Counted from the stretch's first letter, positions 34,869 to 46,183 are shown. The stretch is DNA of 64,000 nt from Gluconacetobacter asukensis (GCF_014174375.1 NZ_JABEQE010000001.1:1-64000); one strand, 5' to 3'. Notes: generated by a model from the letters alone, not told the origin. Made by a program: numbers and translations.

Positions 34869-36083
34869 CTATCGCAGGCCGGCTACAAATTCGGCGATCC
34901 GCGCGCAGGCCTCGCGCAGCACATCGTCACTGGTGGCGCAGGAGAGGCGCAGGTAAGGCCCCAGCCCGAAGGCGCTGCCATGCACGCAGGCTACATGCTG
35001 CTCGTCCAGCAGGGCACGGGCAAAATCCTCATCCGTCCGCACCACCTGCCCGCCCCTGCTTGTCCGCCCCAGGCAGCCGGCAATACCCGGATAGGCATAG
35101 AACGCCCCCTCCGGCATGGCACAGGTCACGCCGGGAATGGCGCGCAGGGCCTCCACCACCATCGTGCGGCGCCGCGCATAGGTATCGCGCATCTCCGCGA
35201 TCAGCGACGCCGGCCCATCCAGCGCGGCGGCGGCCGCGGCCTGCGCGACCGAACAGATGCCCGAGGTCGCATTGCCCTGAATCCGCGTCATCATGCGGAT
35301 CAGCCGCTCCGGCCCACCCGCATAGCCCACGCGCCAGCCGGTCATGGCATAGGATTTCGACACCCCGTTCACCGTCAGGATGCGCGCTGCCAGATCCGGC
35401 GCCACGGCAGCCAGCGAATGGTGCCGTGCCCCGTCGAAAACCAGATGTTCGTAGATCTCGTCGGACAGGATCCACGCCTGAGGATAGCGGCGCAGCACCT
35501 CCGCCACGGCTTCCAGATCCGCCAGCCCCATCACCGCGCCGGTCGGATTGCTCGGAAAGTTCAGCACCACCCAGCGCGTGCGCGCCGACATCGCAGCCTC
35601 AAGCGCCGGCGCCGTCAGGCGAAACCCGTCTTCCTCGCGACATTCGGCAATCACCGGCACGCCGCCGAACAGCCGCGCCGCCAGCGGGTAGCTGACCCAG
35701 TAAGGTGCGGGGATCACCACCTCGTCGCCGGCATCGATGGTCGCCATGAAGGCGTTGAAGATCACCTGCTTGCCGCCGTTGGAAACCATGATCTCCGACA
35801 GCGCGTATTCCAGCCCGTTCTCACGCGCGAACTTGCGCGCGATCGCGGATTTCAGCGCCGGAGTGCCATCGACGGGCGGATATTTCGTCTGCCCGTCCAG
35901 CGCGGCCCGATGCGCGGCCTCGATCACCGCACGCGGGGTGGCGAAATCCGGCTCGCCCAGCGCCAGCGACAGCACCTCATGCCCCTCGGCCCGCAGCGCC
36001 CGCGCCCGCACCGCCATGGCGATGGTGGCGGGCGATTCCAGCCGCCCGGTGCGGGCGGCGAAGCCGGGCTCCTCCGATGTCAT
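34869..36083 (-). CDS. Class I aminotransferase, aspartate-type (copy 1)
   Basis: 404 residues, PLP fold type I, subgroup Ib. SNGGKQVIFNAF, NFPSNPTGAV (Asn binding the PLP ring), SDEIYEHLVF and the Schiff-base lysine in VNGVSKSYAMTGWRVGY are visible, as is the Arg in YLRLSCA that binds the substrate carboxylate. It is about 45-50% similar by eye to the next gene, from which it is separated by 10 bases, so the pair arose by duplication. Its substrate may have shifted toward another dicarboxylic or prephenate-type acid. Confidence 0.88.
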   Translation of the reverse strand: MTSEEPGFAARTGRLESPATIAMAVRARALRAEGHEVLSLALGEPDFATPRAVIEAAHRAALDGQTKYPPVDGTPALKSAIARKFARENGLEYALSEIMVSNGGKQVIFNAFMATIDAGDEVVIPAPYWVSYPLAARLFGGVPVIAECREEDGFRLTAPALEAAMSARTRWVVLNFPSNPTGAVMGLADLEAVAEVLRRYPQAWILSDEIYEHLVFDGARHHSLAAVAPDLAARILTVNGVSKSYAMTGWRVGYAGGPERLIRMMTRIQGNATSGICSVAQAAAAAALDGPASLIAEMRDTYARRRTMVVEALRAIPGVTCAMPEGAFYAYPGIAGCLGRTSRGGQVVRTDEDFARALLDEQHVACVHGSAFGLGPYLRLSCATSDDVLREACARIAEFVAGLR

Positions 36084-36093
36084 GTACCGGCCC

Positions 36094-38329
<2,236 letters not shown>

Positions 38330-38479
38330 ACCGCCACGCTCCCTCACCCGCCGCCCCGCCGCCGGATCGACACGAATGCCCCCGCCTCCCTTGCGGAAAC
38401 GAGGAATATTTGCGATATAGATTGAAGGTTCTCAACGGCGCATATCATTTGGCGTTCGGATTTTGAGTAACAACGCCCG

Positions 38480-39076
38480 ATGATGGTGTGGCGGCATCGC
38501 GAAAGGATGCGCCCCTTGCTTGCTGGCAGTCCACATTATCCGGCCTTGGTCCTGAACGCTGATTTCAGGCCGCTTTCCTATTTTCCGCTCTCGCTCTGGT
38601 CATGGCAGGATGCCATCAAGGCGGTGTTCCTCGACCGGGTCTCGGTCCTCAGCGAATATGACGAGGAAGTCCGCTCCCCCAGCCGGTCGCTCCGATTACC
38701 CAGCGTCATCGCGCTGAAGGATTATATCCCGACCGCCCGCCGACCCGCCTTCACCCGCTTCAACGTCTTCCTGCGCGACAATTTCTCCTGTCAATATTGC
38801 CTGGACCGCCTGCCGACCCACGATCTGACGTTCGATCACGTCATTCCCCGCTGCAAGGGCGGCCGCACCACGTGGGAAAATGTCGTCACCGCCTGTAGCC
38901 CCTGCAATCTGATGAAGGGCTCGCGGATGCCGTATGAACTCCACATGTATCCGCGCCGCACGCCCGCCCAGCCTTCCACGTGGGAATTGCAGGAAAACGG
39001 GCGCTCCTTCCCGCCGAATTACCTGCATGAAAGCTGGCGGGATTATCTGTACTGGGACAGCGAACTGGATACCTGA
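38480..39076 (+). CDS. HNH endonuclease domain protein
   Basis: 198 residues. A basic N-terminal part (LVLNADFRPLSYFPLSLWSW) precedes an HNH domain: CQYC, then FDHVIPRCKGG with the catalytic Asp-His, Asn in WENVVTAC and the second zinc pair CSPCN. This is the widespread RecA-linked or housekeeping HNH type of Proteobacteria whose cellular role is unclear. No methyltransferase or restriction partner is nearby, so a restriction function is unlikely. A terminator-like hairpin follows. Confidence 0.88.
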   Translation: MMVWRHRERMRPLLAGSPHYPALVLNADFRPLSYFPLSLWSWQDAIKAVFLDRVSVLSEYDEEVRSPSRSLRLPSVIALKDYIPTARRPAFTRFNVFLRDNFSCQYCLDRLPTHDLTFDHVIPRCKGGRTTWENVVTACSPCNLMKGSRMPYELHMYPRRTPAQPSTWELQENGRSFPPNYLHESWRDYLYWDSELDT

Positions 39077-39096
39077 CCTGTTCCGCCCCGCACGCC

Positions 39097-39150
39097 TTTC
39101 CAGACAGACTTCCTCATTCCGAGCCTGACTGGAAATGCGCGCAGGCAGCC
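39097..39150 (+). repeat. Hairpin after the HNH gene with a fragment of the structured element
   Basis: TTTCCAGACAG (39097-39107) pairs with CTGACTGGAAA (39125-39135) with one A-A mismatch. The right arm continues into GAAATGCGCGC and GGCAGCC, matching the left end of structured-element copies 2 and 4. The rest of the element is absent; the chemoreceptor gene end follows directly at 39153. Confidence 0.5.
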
Positions 39151-39152
39151 CG

Positions 39153-41006
39153 TCACCCCGGCAGCAGCGCGGGTTCCACGGCGGCTTTCCGCACCACCGC
39201 ACTCTTTCCGGGGCCACGCACCTCCGGCAGGCGGAATTTTTCGACCAGACCGTTGAGCCGCCGCCCTTCGCTGGCCAGCCGCCGGGATGTTTCGCTGAAT
39301 GTCTCGGCAACATTCGTGTTCTGCTGCGTCGTCTGATCCAGCGAACCCACGGCGGCATTGATCTCCGACAGGCTGGACGATTGCTCCTTCGCCGCCACGG
39401 CGATGGCATCCAGATGCTCGCCCATCTCGCCGATAAAATCGGAAATCGTCCGCAGCGCCCCGCTGCAATCCCGGACCCGGCTGGAGCCCTCCTTCACGTC
39501 GGCGGCGGTCGCGCGGATCACGCTCCGCACATCCCGGGCGGCGTCGGCGCATTTCTGCGCGAGCAGACGCACTTCGCTGGCCACCACGGTGAAGCCCCTG
39601 CCCGCATCCCCGGCCCTGGCAGCCTCGACACTGGCATTCAGCGCCAGGATATTGGTCTGGAAGGCAACGCCGTCGATCATGTCCACGATCGCGGCGATCT
39701 TTTCCGATCCCCGTTCGATCCGGCTCATCGCCTCTTCCGTCTCCAGCGTGACGGTGCGCGAGGTCGCCGCCGACTCGCGCGCCCGCACGCCGATCCGGTG
39801 GGCATTGTCCGACCGCTCCGCCGTATCCGCCACGCTCCGGACAATCCCCGACACCGCCGCGTTCGTCTGCTCCAGCGCCGCGGCCTGATGTTCGGTCCGG
39901 CGCGCCAGATTCTCCGCCCCGGCCGCCAGCTCATGGGTCCCGTCGCGGATCACGCGAACGGCGCCCGACATCTGGCCGAAGGCCGCACCAAGCTGGGCCA
40001 GGGACTGGTTGAAATCACCGCGCAGGGATTCGAATTCCGCCGAGAACGGGGTCGTGATCTGGAAGGAGAGATCGCCGCCCGCCATCCGCTTCAGCCCGTC
40101 GGCCAGCGCGCTGGTGGCCCGCAGCAGCCATTCCCGCGCCTCGGCCTCGGCCTGCTCCTGAATGGCGGCACGCTCGGCTTCCGCGCGCCGGCGCTGGCTC
40201 TCGGCATCCCGCTCCAGTTCCTGCTTCGCAATGGCCGCGACACGAAAGACCTCAAGCGAACGGGAAATCGCACCGATCTCGTCCGTCCTGTCCATCGGAA
40301 AGACCAGGTCCGTCTCCCCGCCCGCCAGCCTGGTGATGGAGGTATTGATCCACTGAAGCGGCCGCAGAATCTTGTACAGAACCACAAGAACCGCCGCCAG
40401 CATCACGACGAACAGCACGCAATAAGCCGCATAGACCCGCCGGATCGTCGTCCTGTAGACAGCCTCCGACTGAACACCGTAAGAGGCCGCATCCTTGATG
40501 CTGCCATCGAGGAACGAGGTCAGGGTTTCCGAAACCGTTTCCTCCGCATCGACCAGATCCTGGCCGGCCGTCGCAACGGCATGGGCATGGTCCTGGGCAA
40601 CCGACCAGTTCTTGAACGTCTCGTCGTGCAGGTCCTTGTACTGGTACCACTGCTCCTGAATGTTATGAAACAGCGCCTGCTCGCGATCCGTGGTGATGAA
40701 CGGAACATACTGGTCGATGGCATGGGCGATCTTGTCCGAGGCCACGTCGCTCTCGCCCGAGAGCTTCGTGAAATCATCCTGCGACGACGCGGTGAGCTGC
40801 GTGATTTCGATGCCCCGGAAATTCTGGATCTCGGTGCGCAGGGTCGAAAGCGCCTTGATGCTCGCAAGCGACTTGTTGGTAATCGCCTCGACCCGGCCAT
40901 TCACATAGGTCAGGCCCCCTATCGAAAACAGCCCGGAGAACACACAGGAAAGGGCGATAAAAAACAGAACGATACTCAACGACCCTTTGATACCAAGCGA
41001 TCGCAC
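39153..41006 (-). CDS. Methyl-accepting chemotaxis protein
   Basis: 617 residues. Membrane segment 1 (about 7-30), a periplasmic four-helix-bundle sensor (31-190), membrane segment 2 (about 190-212), HAMP (LRPLQWINTSITRLAGGETD onward), a long cytoplasmic coiled coil and the signalling tip IDGVAFQTNILALNASVEAARAGDAGRG. No CheR-tethering pentapeptide is at the C-terminus. The ligand is unknown. It is an orphan receptor with no che genes near it. Confidence 0.93.
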   Translation of the reverse strand: MRSLGIKGSLSIVLFFIALSCVFSGLFSIGGLTYVNGRVEAITNKSLASIKALSTLRTEIQNFRGIEITQLTASSQDDFTKLSGESDVASDKIAHAIDQYVPFITTDREQALFHNIQEQWYQYKDLHDETFKNWSVAQDHAHAVATAGQDLVDAEETVSETLTSFLDGSIKDAASYGVQSEAVYRTTIRRVYAAYCVLFVVMLAAVLVVLYKILRPLQWINTSITRLAGGETDLVFPMDRTDEIGAISRSLEVFRVAAIAKQELERDAESQRRRAEAERAAIQEQAEAEAREWLLRATSALADGLKRMAGGDLSFQITTPFSAEFESLRGDFNQSLAQLGAAFGQMSGAVRVIRDGTHELAAGAENLARRTEHQAAALEQTNAAVSGIVRSVADTAERSDNAHRIGVRARESAATSRTVTLETEEAMSRIERGSEKIAAIVDMIDGVAFQTNILALNASVEAARAGDAGRGFTVVASEVRLLAQKCADAARDVRSVIRATAADVKEGSSRVRDCSGALRTISDFIGEMGEHLDAIAVAAKEQSSSLSEINAAVGSLDQTTQQNTNVAETFSETSRRLASEGRRLNGLVEKFRLPEVRGPGKSAVVRKAAVEPALLPG

Positions 41007-41259
41007 AGGCCACCCTTTCGCTATGTGTGGCGCCCGTTTCCCGACACGATGAACGCACGCCGCCGCCCATGGCCGGAATGGCAGGGACAGGCGCGCGAAC
41101 CTACAATCAATCCACCGGCCGAATTATGAAGATTATATTTACTTTGCCGGCCGACCGTCGGCAGGCCCGCAAGCCGGCCCCGCATTCTTGATCCAGATCA
41201 TGGAATCCGGGCGCACGCACCCCCATACTGCGCCCCATTTCTGATCATGGAGCGCCGTC

Positions 41260-42027
41260 ATGGCACGTGTTTCCGGCAAAGTCGCGATCGTCACGGGCGC
41301 ATCCCTCGGCATCGGCAAGGCGGCCGCCTTGATGCTGGCCCGCGAGGGTGCGAAGGTCGCCGTCGCCGACCTGAAGGAAGATGAAGGCCACGCCGTCGTG
41401 GCCGAAATCGAGGCGGCCGGGGGCGAGGCCCTGTTCGTCCCGCTGGATGTCAGCCGCGAAGATGAGTGGACGCTGGCCATCGCCGCTGTCCTGGCGCGCT
41501 TCGGGCGGCTGGATATCCTGGTCAACAATGCCGGCATCGCCTATTCCGGCACGGTGGAAAGCACCAGCCTGAACGACTGGCGCCGCGTGCAGTCGATCAA
41601 TCTCGACGGCGTCTTCCTGGGCACGAAGGCCGCCGTCGCGGCGATGAAGGACCATGGCGGGTCGATCATCAACCTGTCCTCGATCGAGGGGCTGATCGGC
41701 GATCCGACCCTGGCCGCCTACAATGCCAGCAAGGGCGGCGTGCGCCTGTTCACCAAATCGGCGGCCTTGCATTGCGCCCGCTCCGGCTACCGGGTCCGCG
41801 TCAACTCGGTCCATCCCGGCTATATCTGGACCCCGATGGTCCAGGGCCTGACCGGCGAAACCGCCGACCAGATCGCCGCCCGCAAACGGCTGGAGGCGCT
41901 GCATCCCGTGGGGCATCTGGGCGAGGCCGACGACATCGCCTACGGCATCCTCTACCTCGCATCCGACGAATCGAAATTCATGACCGGCAGCGAACTGGTC
42001 ATCGATGGCGGCTATACCGCACAGTAA
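41260..42027 (+). CDS. SDR family NAD(P)-dependent alcohol dehydrogenase
   Basis: 255 residues, classical short-chain dehydrogenase. Cofactor motif TGASLGIG (14-21), NNAG, catalytic Ser in INLSSIEG and YNASK with Tyr and Lys are present. Asp after the second strand (VAVADLKEDE) favours NAD over NADP. It resembles cyclohexanol dehydrogenase and R-specific alcohol dehydrogenases such as Lactobacillus RADH. The substrate is not defined by context; it is a single gene. Confidence 0.88.
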   Translation: MARVSGKVAIVTGASLGIGKAAALMLAREGAKVAVADLKEDEGHAVVAEIEAAGGEALFVPLDVSREDEWTLAIAAVLARFGRLDILVNNAGIAYSGTVESTSLNDWRRVQSINLDGVFLGTKAAVAAMKDHGGSIINLSSIEGLIGDPTLAAYNASKGGVRLFTKSAALHCARSGYRVRVNSVHPGYIWTPMVQGLTGETADQIAARKRLEALHPVGHLGEADDIAYGILYLASDESKFMTGSELVIDGGYTAQ

Positions 42028-42188
42028 GCACCGGTTTTACAGGGCGAAGAGCCGCTACCAGCCGCTTTTCGTCCACACACGTGCCAAAAGGCGATGTTTC
42101 AGGCACATTTCGTTACGATGGGATTAGACATTTTTCCGGTCCCGCTGCTACCGTCCCGACATCTTTAACCATTGGGACACGCTCCTCC

Positions 42189-42458
42189 ATGAGCAAGGCT
42201 TTCATCGCCGCCGTTCTTCAGGATTCTCTTAACTGCACGGGCGTTGCCGCCGGCAAGGCCGCCAACGACCTGATCGATGCGATCGTGGCCACGTTGCACG
42301 AGGAAGGCGGGTTCACGCTCCCCTCCTTCGGCACGTTCACCGTGCACAAGACGAAGGCCCGCAAGGCACTCAATCCCCGCACCGGCGAGTCGGTAAAGGT
42401 CAAGGCCGGCAAGACCGTCCGCTTCAAGGCCAGCCCGAACCTCAAGAAGGCGGTCTGA
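42189..42458 (+). CDS. HU family DNA-binding protein
   Basis: 89 residues of the bacterial nucleoid protein fold. The N-terminal helices (MSKAFIAAVLQDSLNCTGVAAGKAANDLIDAIV) and the DNA-binding arm (KALNPRTGESVKVKAGKTVRFKAS) with the conserved Asn-Pro are visible. The arm sequence NPRTGE and the ending KKAV agree with HU. A GC hairpin (GGGGCGG/CCGCCCC, 42480-42498) follows and may end transcription. Confidence 0.93.
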   Translation: MSKAFIAAVLQDSLNCTGVAAGKAANDLIDAIVATLHEEGGFTLPSFGTFTVHKTKARKALNPRTGESVKVKAGKTVRFKASPNLKKAV

Positions 42459-42588
42459 CCCACCCCAACCGGCATCGGAGGGGCGGCCGGTCCGCCCCCC
42501 ATGCATCCCTTGCGGGGCCGGCCGCGTTCCCACCCAGGGCCGGCCGGGCGGAATGGGCCCGCCCATCGCCCAGGGAAAGGCCCCCGCC

Positions 42589-42873
42589 ATGCCCACCCAG
42601 CACCCGCGCCTGACGATCCGCTACTGCATCCGCTGCAACTGGCTGCTGCGCGCGGCCTGGATGGCGCAGGAACTCCTTTCGACCTTCGGCGCCGCGCTGG
42701 GCGAGGTCGCGCTGATCCCCGACGACAGCGGCGGCCGCTTCGAGATCATGCTGGATGACAGCCTGCTATGGGAACGCACGCGCGACGGCGGCTTCCCCGG
42801 CCCGAAGGAACTGAAGCAACGCGTGCGGGACGTTATAGATCCGGAGCGATCCCTAGGCCACACCGACCGCTAG
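42589..42873 (+). CDS. SelT/SelW/SelH family redox protein
   Basis: 94 residues with a thioredoxin-like fold. The redox motif is CIRC (Cys13, Cys16) near the N-terminus, as in bacterial Cys homologues of selenoprotein W (Rdx family), followed by WLLRAAWMAQELLSTFG and a C-terminal WERTRDGGFPGPKELKQRVRDVIDP. The role is probably thiol redox chemistry. The ATG at 42589 is chosen over 42553. Structured repeat copy 3 lies just beyond the stop. Confidence 0.9.
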   Translation: MPTQHPRLTIRYCIRCNWLLRAAWMAQELLSTFGAALGEVALIPDDSGGRFEIMLDDSLLWERTRDGGFPGPKELKQRVRDVIDPERSLGHTDR

Positions 42874-42885
42874 GAGGCGGCTGCA

Positions 42886-43036
42886 AAAGCCCCGCTGGCG
42901 GCGGCCTGACGGCGGTTTCCTGCGCTTCGGTGCTCACGGCCCGTAAGGCCGCTCCGCTCCGATGCTCGGAAACACACGCCGGGCGCGGCCCTGCGGGCCG
43001 CTCTCGCTCACCAGCCCACATTTCCAGGCAGGCTTT
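42886..43036 (+). repeat. Dispersed structured element, copy 3
   Basis: About 151 bases, beginning 13 bases after the SelW-like gene. Inner helices are kept: GCTGG/CCAGC (42894-42898, 43011-43015), GTTTCC/GGAAAC, TCGG/CCGA (42927-42930, 42959-42962), GGCC-CGTAA-GGCC and GCGGCCC-TGC-GGGCCGC. The closing helix has degenerated: only AAAGCC/GGCTTT (42886-42891, 43031-43036) can pair, while CATTTCCAGGCA has lost its left partner. Confidence 0.8.
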
Positions 43037-43112
43037 CCATCCACCATAATGGCTCCGCATTCCACTTCATCGCGCTTCGCAGTATGACGGGCTGACGTTC
43101 GATGACCGGAGC

Positions 43113-43595
43113 ATGTCCATGACCCACCAGCCTGCCGATCAACGCGTCACCCCTGACGACCTGCTCGGCAATGTCGAGGCGATCCTGGCCGGAGAGCCCG
43201 ATCTCATCGCCAATGCGGCGAATGTCGCCGCCCTGCTGTTCGAGGCGCTGCCCCGCATCAACTGGGCCGGCTTCTATTTCCTGCGCGACGACCAGCTGGT
43301 CCTGGGGCCGTTCCAGGGCCGGGTCGCCTGCACCCGCATCCCGCTTGGCAAGGGCGTCTGCGGCGCCGCGGCCAGCCAGCGCGAGACCATCGTGGTGGCG
43401 GACGTTCACGCCTTTCCCGGCCATATCGCCTGCGATGCGGCCTCAGCCTCGGAAATCGTGGTTCCGCTCATCGCCGGCGACCGGCTGATCGGGGTGCTGG
43501 ATATCGACAGCCCGATCCGCGACCGCTTTACGCCGCAGGACCGGAAGCTTGTGGAAGAGGTGGCCGCATTACTCGTCCGCGCTCTTCCGGCATGA
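43113..43595 (+). CDS. msrC: Free methionine-(R)-sulfoxide reductase (GAF fold)
   Basis: 160 residues forming a single GAF domain. The family's three functional cysteines are seen in RVACTRI, KGVCGAA and HIACDAAS, and INWAGFYFL is characteristic. It reduces free methionine-R-sulfoxide, part of oxidative stress defence. The last 68 bases overlap the 3' end of the convergent diguanylate cyclase gene, an unusually long antisense overlap. Confidence 0.92.
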   Translation: MSMTHQPADQRVTPDDLLGNVEAILAGEPDLIANAANVAALLFEALPRINWAGFYFLRDDQLVLGPFQGRVACTRIPLGKGVCGAAASQRETIVVADVHAFPGHIACDAASASEIVVPLIAGDRLIGVLDIDSPIRDRFTPQDRKLVEEVAALLVRALPA

Positions 43596-45165
43596 CGTTC
43601 CGCTCCAGGGCCACCACGGCGGTGCCATCGGGGGGCAGGTCGGCGTGGAAGGCCACCGTATTCCGGCCCGCGGCCTTGGCATGATACATCGCATGGTCCG
43701 CGCACAATAGCAGATGCGCCGGTGTATCGGCGTCACCCGGCACCGCCGCCACGCCGATGCTGGCGGTCACGGGATAGGTGACGGCATCGACGCGGAAGCC
43801 CCCGCGAAACCTCAGCAGAAACGCGTCGATCAGCCTCCTGACCACGTCCCCACGCGGATCGGCCAGGATCAACGCGGTGAATTCGTCGCCCGACAGCCGC
43901 GCCACGACCCCCATCGCCTCGGCACCGCCCTCGGTCGCGTCGCGCACCGTGGCGGTCAAGGCGTTCGCCACCGCGCCCAGCAGCGCATCTCCGGTCCGGT
44001 GACCATGCACGTCATTGACCTGCTTGAAATTGTCCAGGTCGATGAACAGCATCGTCAACGGGCGGCCGGTCGTGACGCTGATATGAAAGAACTGGTCCAG
44101 CTTGTCGTTGAAATAGATCCGGTTGCCGATCCCGGTCACCGAATCCGTCTCGTACAACTGCCGGATCTGGCGCAGCGATCGCGTCAACTGGCCATGCAGC
44201 ATCCGCACGTTCGCCGCCAGCCGGCCGACTTCCCCCAGATCGGGCACGTCGATATCGTTCCGGCGATTTTCCGTGATCGCCGTCACCTGGCGGTCCAGTT
44301 CCTCGACCGGCGCGATGATATAGCGGCGCACCAGCATCATCAGCACCCACACCGAGATCACACTGAGGCCGATGACAAACAGGCCGGTCACGGCGGCAAA
44401 GCGCGTCAGCGGGCCGCGCAGATAGGCGACGGAGGGGGTTTCATGCGCATAGAGGCCCGGAGCCAGCTCGATACCGGCGGATAATTCCCGATACGATCTC
44501 TGCGGCGTGCCGCTCAGTTCGACCGGCGCGCCATATTCGTGGGCCATGGTGCGCCGGATCGTCTCGAAACGGCGGGGGCGCACCGCAACCTGCATGACGA
44601 GCGACTGATCCGGCTGTGGCCCCACCAGCCCCACGCCCCCGCTACGCGCCTGCACTTTCGCCGCCATCACCAGATAGGTCGTGTCATCCCCTTCGGTCAC
44701 CAGTCCCGAACGCGAGGCCACCTCGTCATTCAGCACCGCATGCGCGAATGCCGACTGGCCCGTCCCCAGTGTCTGGAACGGGTCGGACCCGTTGTCGAAA
44801 TAGAAGATCTGCCTGCCATCCGACTGAAAGACGCTGCACGACACGCTCGTCCCGTCATTGGGAACCAGCGATTGCAGACTGTCCTGGACACCGATCGCCA
44901 GAACCCTCGTCCGGTATTCGGCGTCGCTTTCATCGATAAAGGTCAGGAAGGCGGAGCTGTTGCGCACGACATACAGCAATTGCGAATCCAGCGACGCATA
45001 TTCGGCATAGGCGCTCTGGAGTTGCGACAGATTCTGCTGAAGCCTGGCCATGTTCTGCGTGATCAGGGCATGACGGTACCCCAGGTACGCCGCCCCGCCC
45101 GCCAGGATATGACCCAGCAGGACAATGGGGAACAGGACCGCGAAGGCGCGTCTATTGAGTGTCAT
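43528..45165 (-). CDS. Membrane-bound diguanylate cyclase (GGDEF)
   Basis: 545 residues. Membrane segment 1 (about 8-28), a large periplasmic sensor domain (30-255), membrane segment 2 (about 258-282), a HAMP-like linker and a GGDEF domain. The signature is SGDEF (Ser425-Phe429), a tolerated variant of GGDEF, preceded by FIDLDNFKQVNDVHGHRTGD; no EAL domain is present and no RxxD inhibitory site is evident. It should make cyclic di-GMP. Its start overlaps the preceding binding-protein gene by 14 bases, so the two form a coupled sensory pair. Confidence 0.9.
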   Translation of the reverse strand: MTLNRRAFAVLFPIVLLGHILAGGAAYLGYRHALITQNMARLQQNLSQLQSAYAEYASLDSQLLYVVRNSSAFLTFIDESDAEYRTRVLAIGVQDSLQSLVPNDGTSVSCSVFQSDGRQIFYFDNGSDPFQTLGTGQSAFAHAVLNDEVASRSGLVTEGDDTTYLVMAAKVQARSGGVGLVGPQPDQSLVMQVAVRPRRFETIRRTMAHEYGAPVELSGTPQRSYRELSAGIELAPGLYAHETPSVAYLRGPLTRFAAVTGLFVIGLSVISVWVLMMLVRRYIIAPVEELDRQVTAITENRRNDIDVPDLGEVGRLAANVRMLHGQLTRSLRQIRQLYETDSVTGIGNRIYFNDKLDQFFHISVTTGRPLTMLFIDLDNFKQVNDVHGHRTGDALLGAVANALTATVRDATEGGAEAMGVVARLSGDEFTALILADPRGDVVRRLIDAFLLRFRGGFRVDAVTYPVTASIGVAAVPGDADTPAHLLLCADHAMYHAKAAGRNTVAFHADLPPDGTAVVALERNVMPEERGRVMRPPLPQASGPAA

Positions 45166-46183
45166 GGATCGTCAGCAGGGCACTGAGGATACGGCGCCGC
45201 AGCGGCAGGCTGTCGGTCGGAAAGGGCCCGCGATAGATGATGGGATAGCCCGGCGGCGGATAAATCTGCGGGTCGTCGCGCATCCTGCCCGGCAGCAATG
45301 CGGCCGCATGCGGGTTGGTCGGCGGCTGGCGCAGGAAGATGGCATTCGCCGCCCCATTGTCCGGCTGCGCCAGAAACGCGACGAACCGTTCCGCCAGGCC
45401 CGGATTATGCGCACGCTTCAGCACGACCAGGCAGTCGGTCCACACCATCGCCCCCTCGCGCGGCGTCACGAAACGCCAGACCTCCTTTCCCCCGCCGGCC
45501 ATGTTCAATGTCTTCTGGTCTCCCGTTCCGCCCAGGCCGATAAAGATCTGGCCCCTGACATCCCGACGCTGCTGCGCGGTCGATGGCAGCCCGTAGGTCA
45601 GCACGGCGGGCGCCTGCGCGCGCAGCAGTTCGAAGGCCCGCCGCAGATCCCCCGGATCGCCACTGTTCATCGGGCGTCCCATGAAATTCAGGGCGGCAGC
45701 CAGCAATTCCTCCTCGTCGTCGGTCATGGCGATATGCCCCGCCAGGGCGGGCCCCGGCTTCAGCAGATCCGCCCAGGATTCCGGGGCCTCCTTCAGACGA
45801 TCGGCGCGATAGACAATCCCGGTATTCCCCCAGCTATAGGGCACGCCGTAACGCCCGCACATGCCGCGCCACCGCTCCTCGCTCCGCGCCGTCTCGGGCA
45901 GTGGCAGGCCGGACTGGTCCAGCAGCAGCCCCCGCTCGCCAAATGCCTCAACGTGCGCACTGTCGATCACGGCCAGATCGATCGGCGCATTGACGTTGGC
46001 GATCAGCAGGTCCCGCCGATCTCCATTATCAAAGACGATCTGGTTGATCTCGACGCCGGTCATGGCTGTCCACGCTCGTACCACGTCGGGACTGATTCCC
46101 CATTTCCAGACAAGCAGGTTCAAGGCATTCGCATGCGCGGCGAAAGGCTGCAGGACCGACAGGGCCAGCATGAAAACGCCCAT
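45152..46183 (-). CDS. PotD-like periplasmic binding protein coupled to the cyclase
   Basis: 343 residues with a signal peptide (1-18, cleavage after AHA) and a type 2 periplasmic binding fold. Motifs such as LLVWKWGISPDVV, YGVPYSWGNTGIVYRADRL and PESWADLLKPG resemble spermidine/putrescine binding proteins (PotD). The chain ends in a permuted-looking Pro-rich tail. No transporter subunits are nearby. The gene overlaps the diguanylate cyclase by 14 bases, so it likely passes a ligand signal to the cyclase's periplasmic domain. The start is uncertain; GTG codons upstream would lengthen the n-region. Confidence 0.82.
   Translation of the reverse strand: MGVFMLALSVLQPFAAHANALNLLVWKWGISPDVVRAWTAMTGVEINQIVFDNGDRRDLLIANVNAPIDLAVIDSAHVEAFGERGLLLDQSGLPLPETARSEERWRGMCGRYGVPYSWGNTGIVYRADRLKEAPESWADLLKPGPALAGHIAMTDDEEELLAAALNFMGRPMNSGDPGDLRRAFELLRAQAPAVLTYGLPSTAQQRRDVRGQIFIGLGGTGDQKTLNMAGGGKEVWRFVTPREGAMVWTDCLVVLKRAHNPGLAERFVAFLAQPDNGAANAIFLRQPPTNPHAAALLPGRMRDDPQIYPPPGYPIIYRGPFPTDSLPLRRRILSALLTIHDTQ

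Noticed and set aside
38480-39076. HNH gene as part of a restriction or phage-defence system
   Set aside because: No methyltransferase, helicase or other defence gene lies nearby, and this HNH type is a common solitary housekeeping gene.
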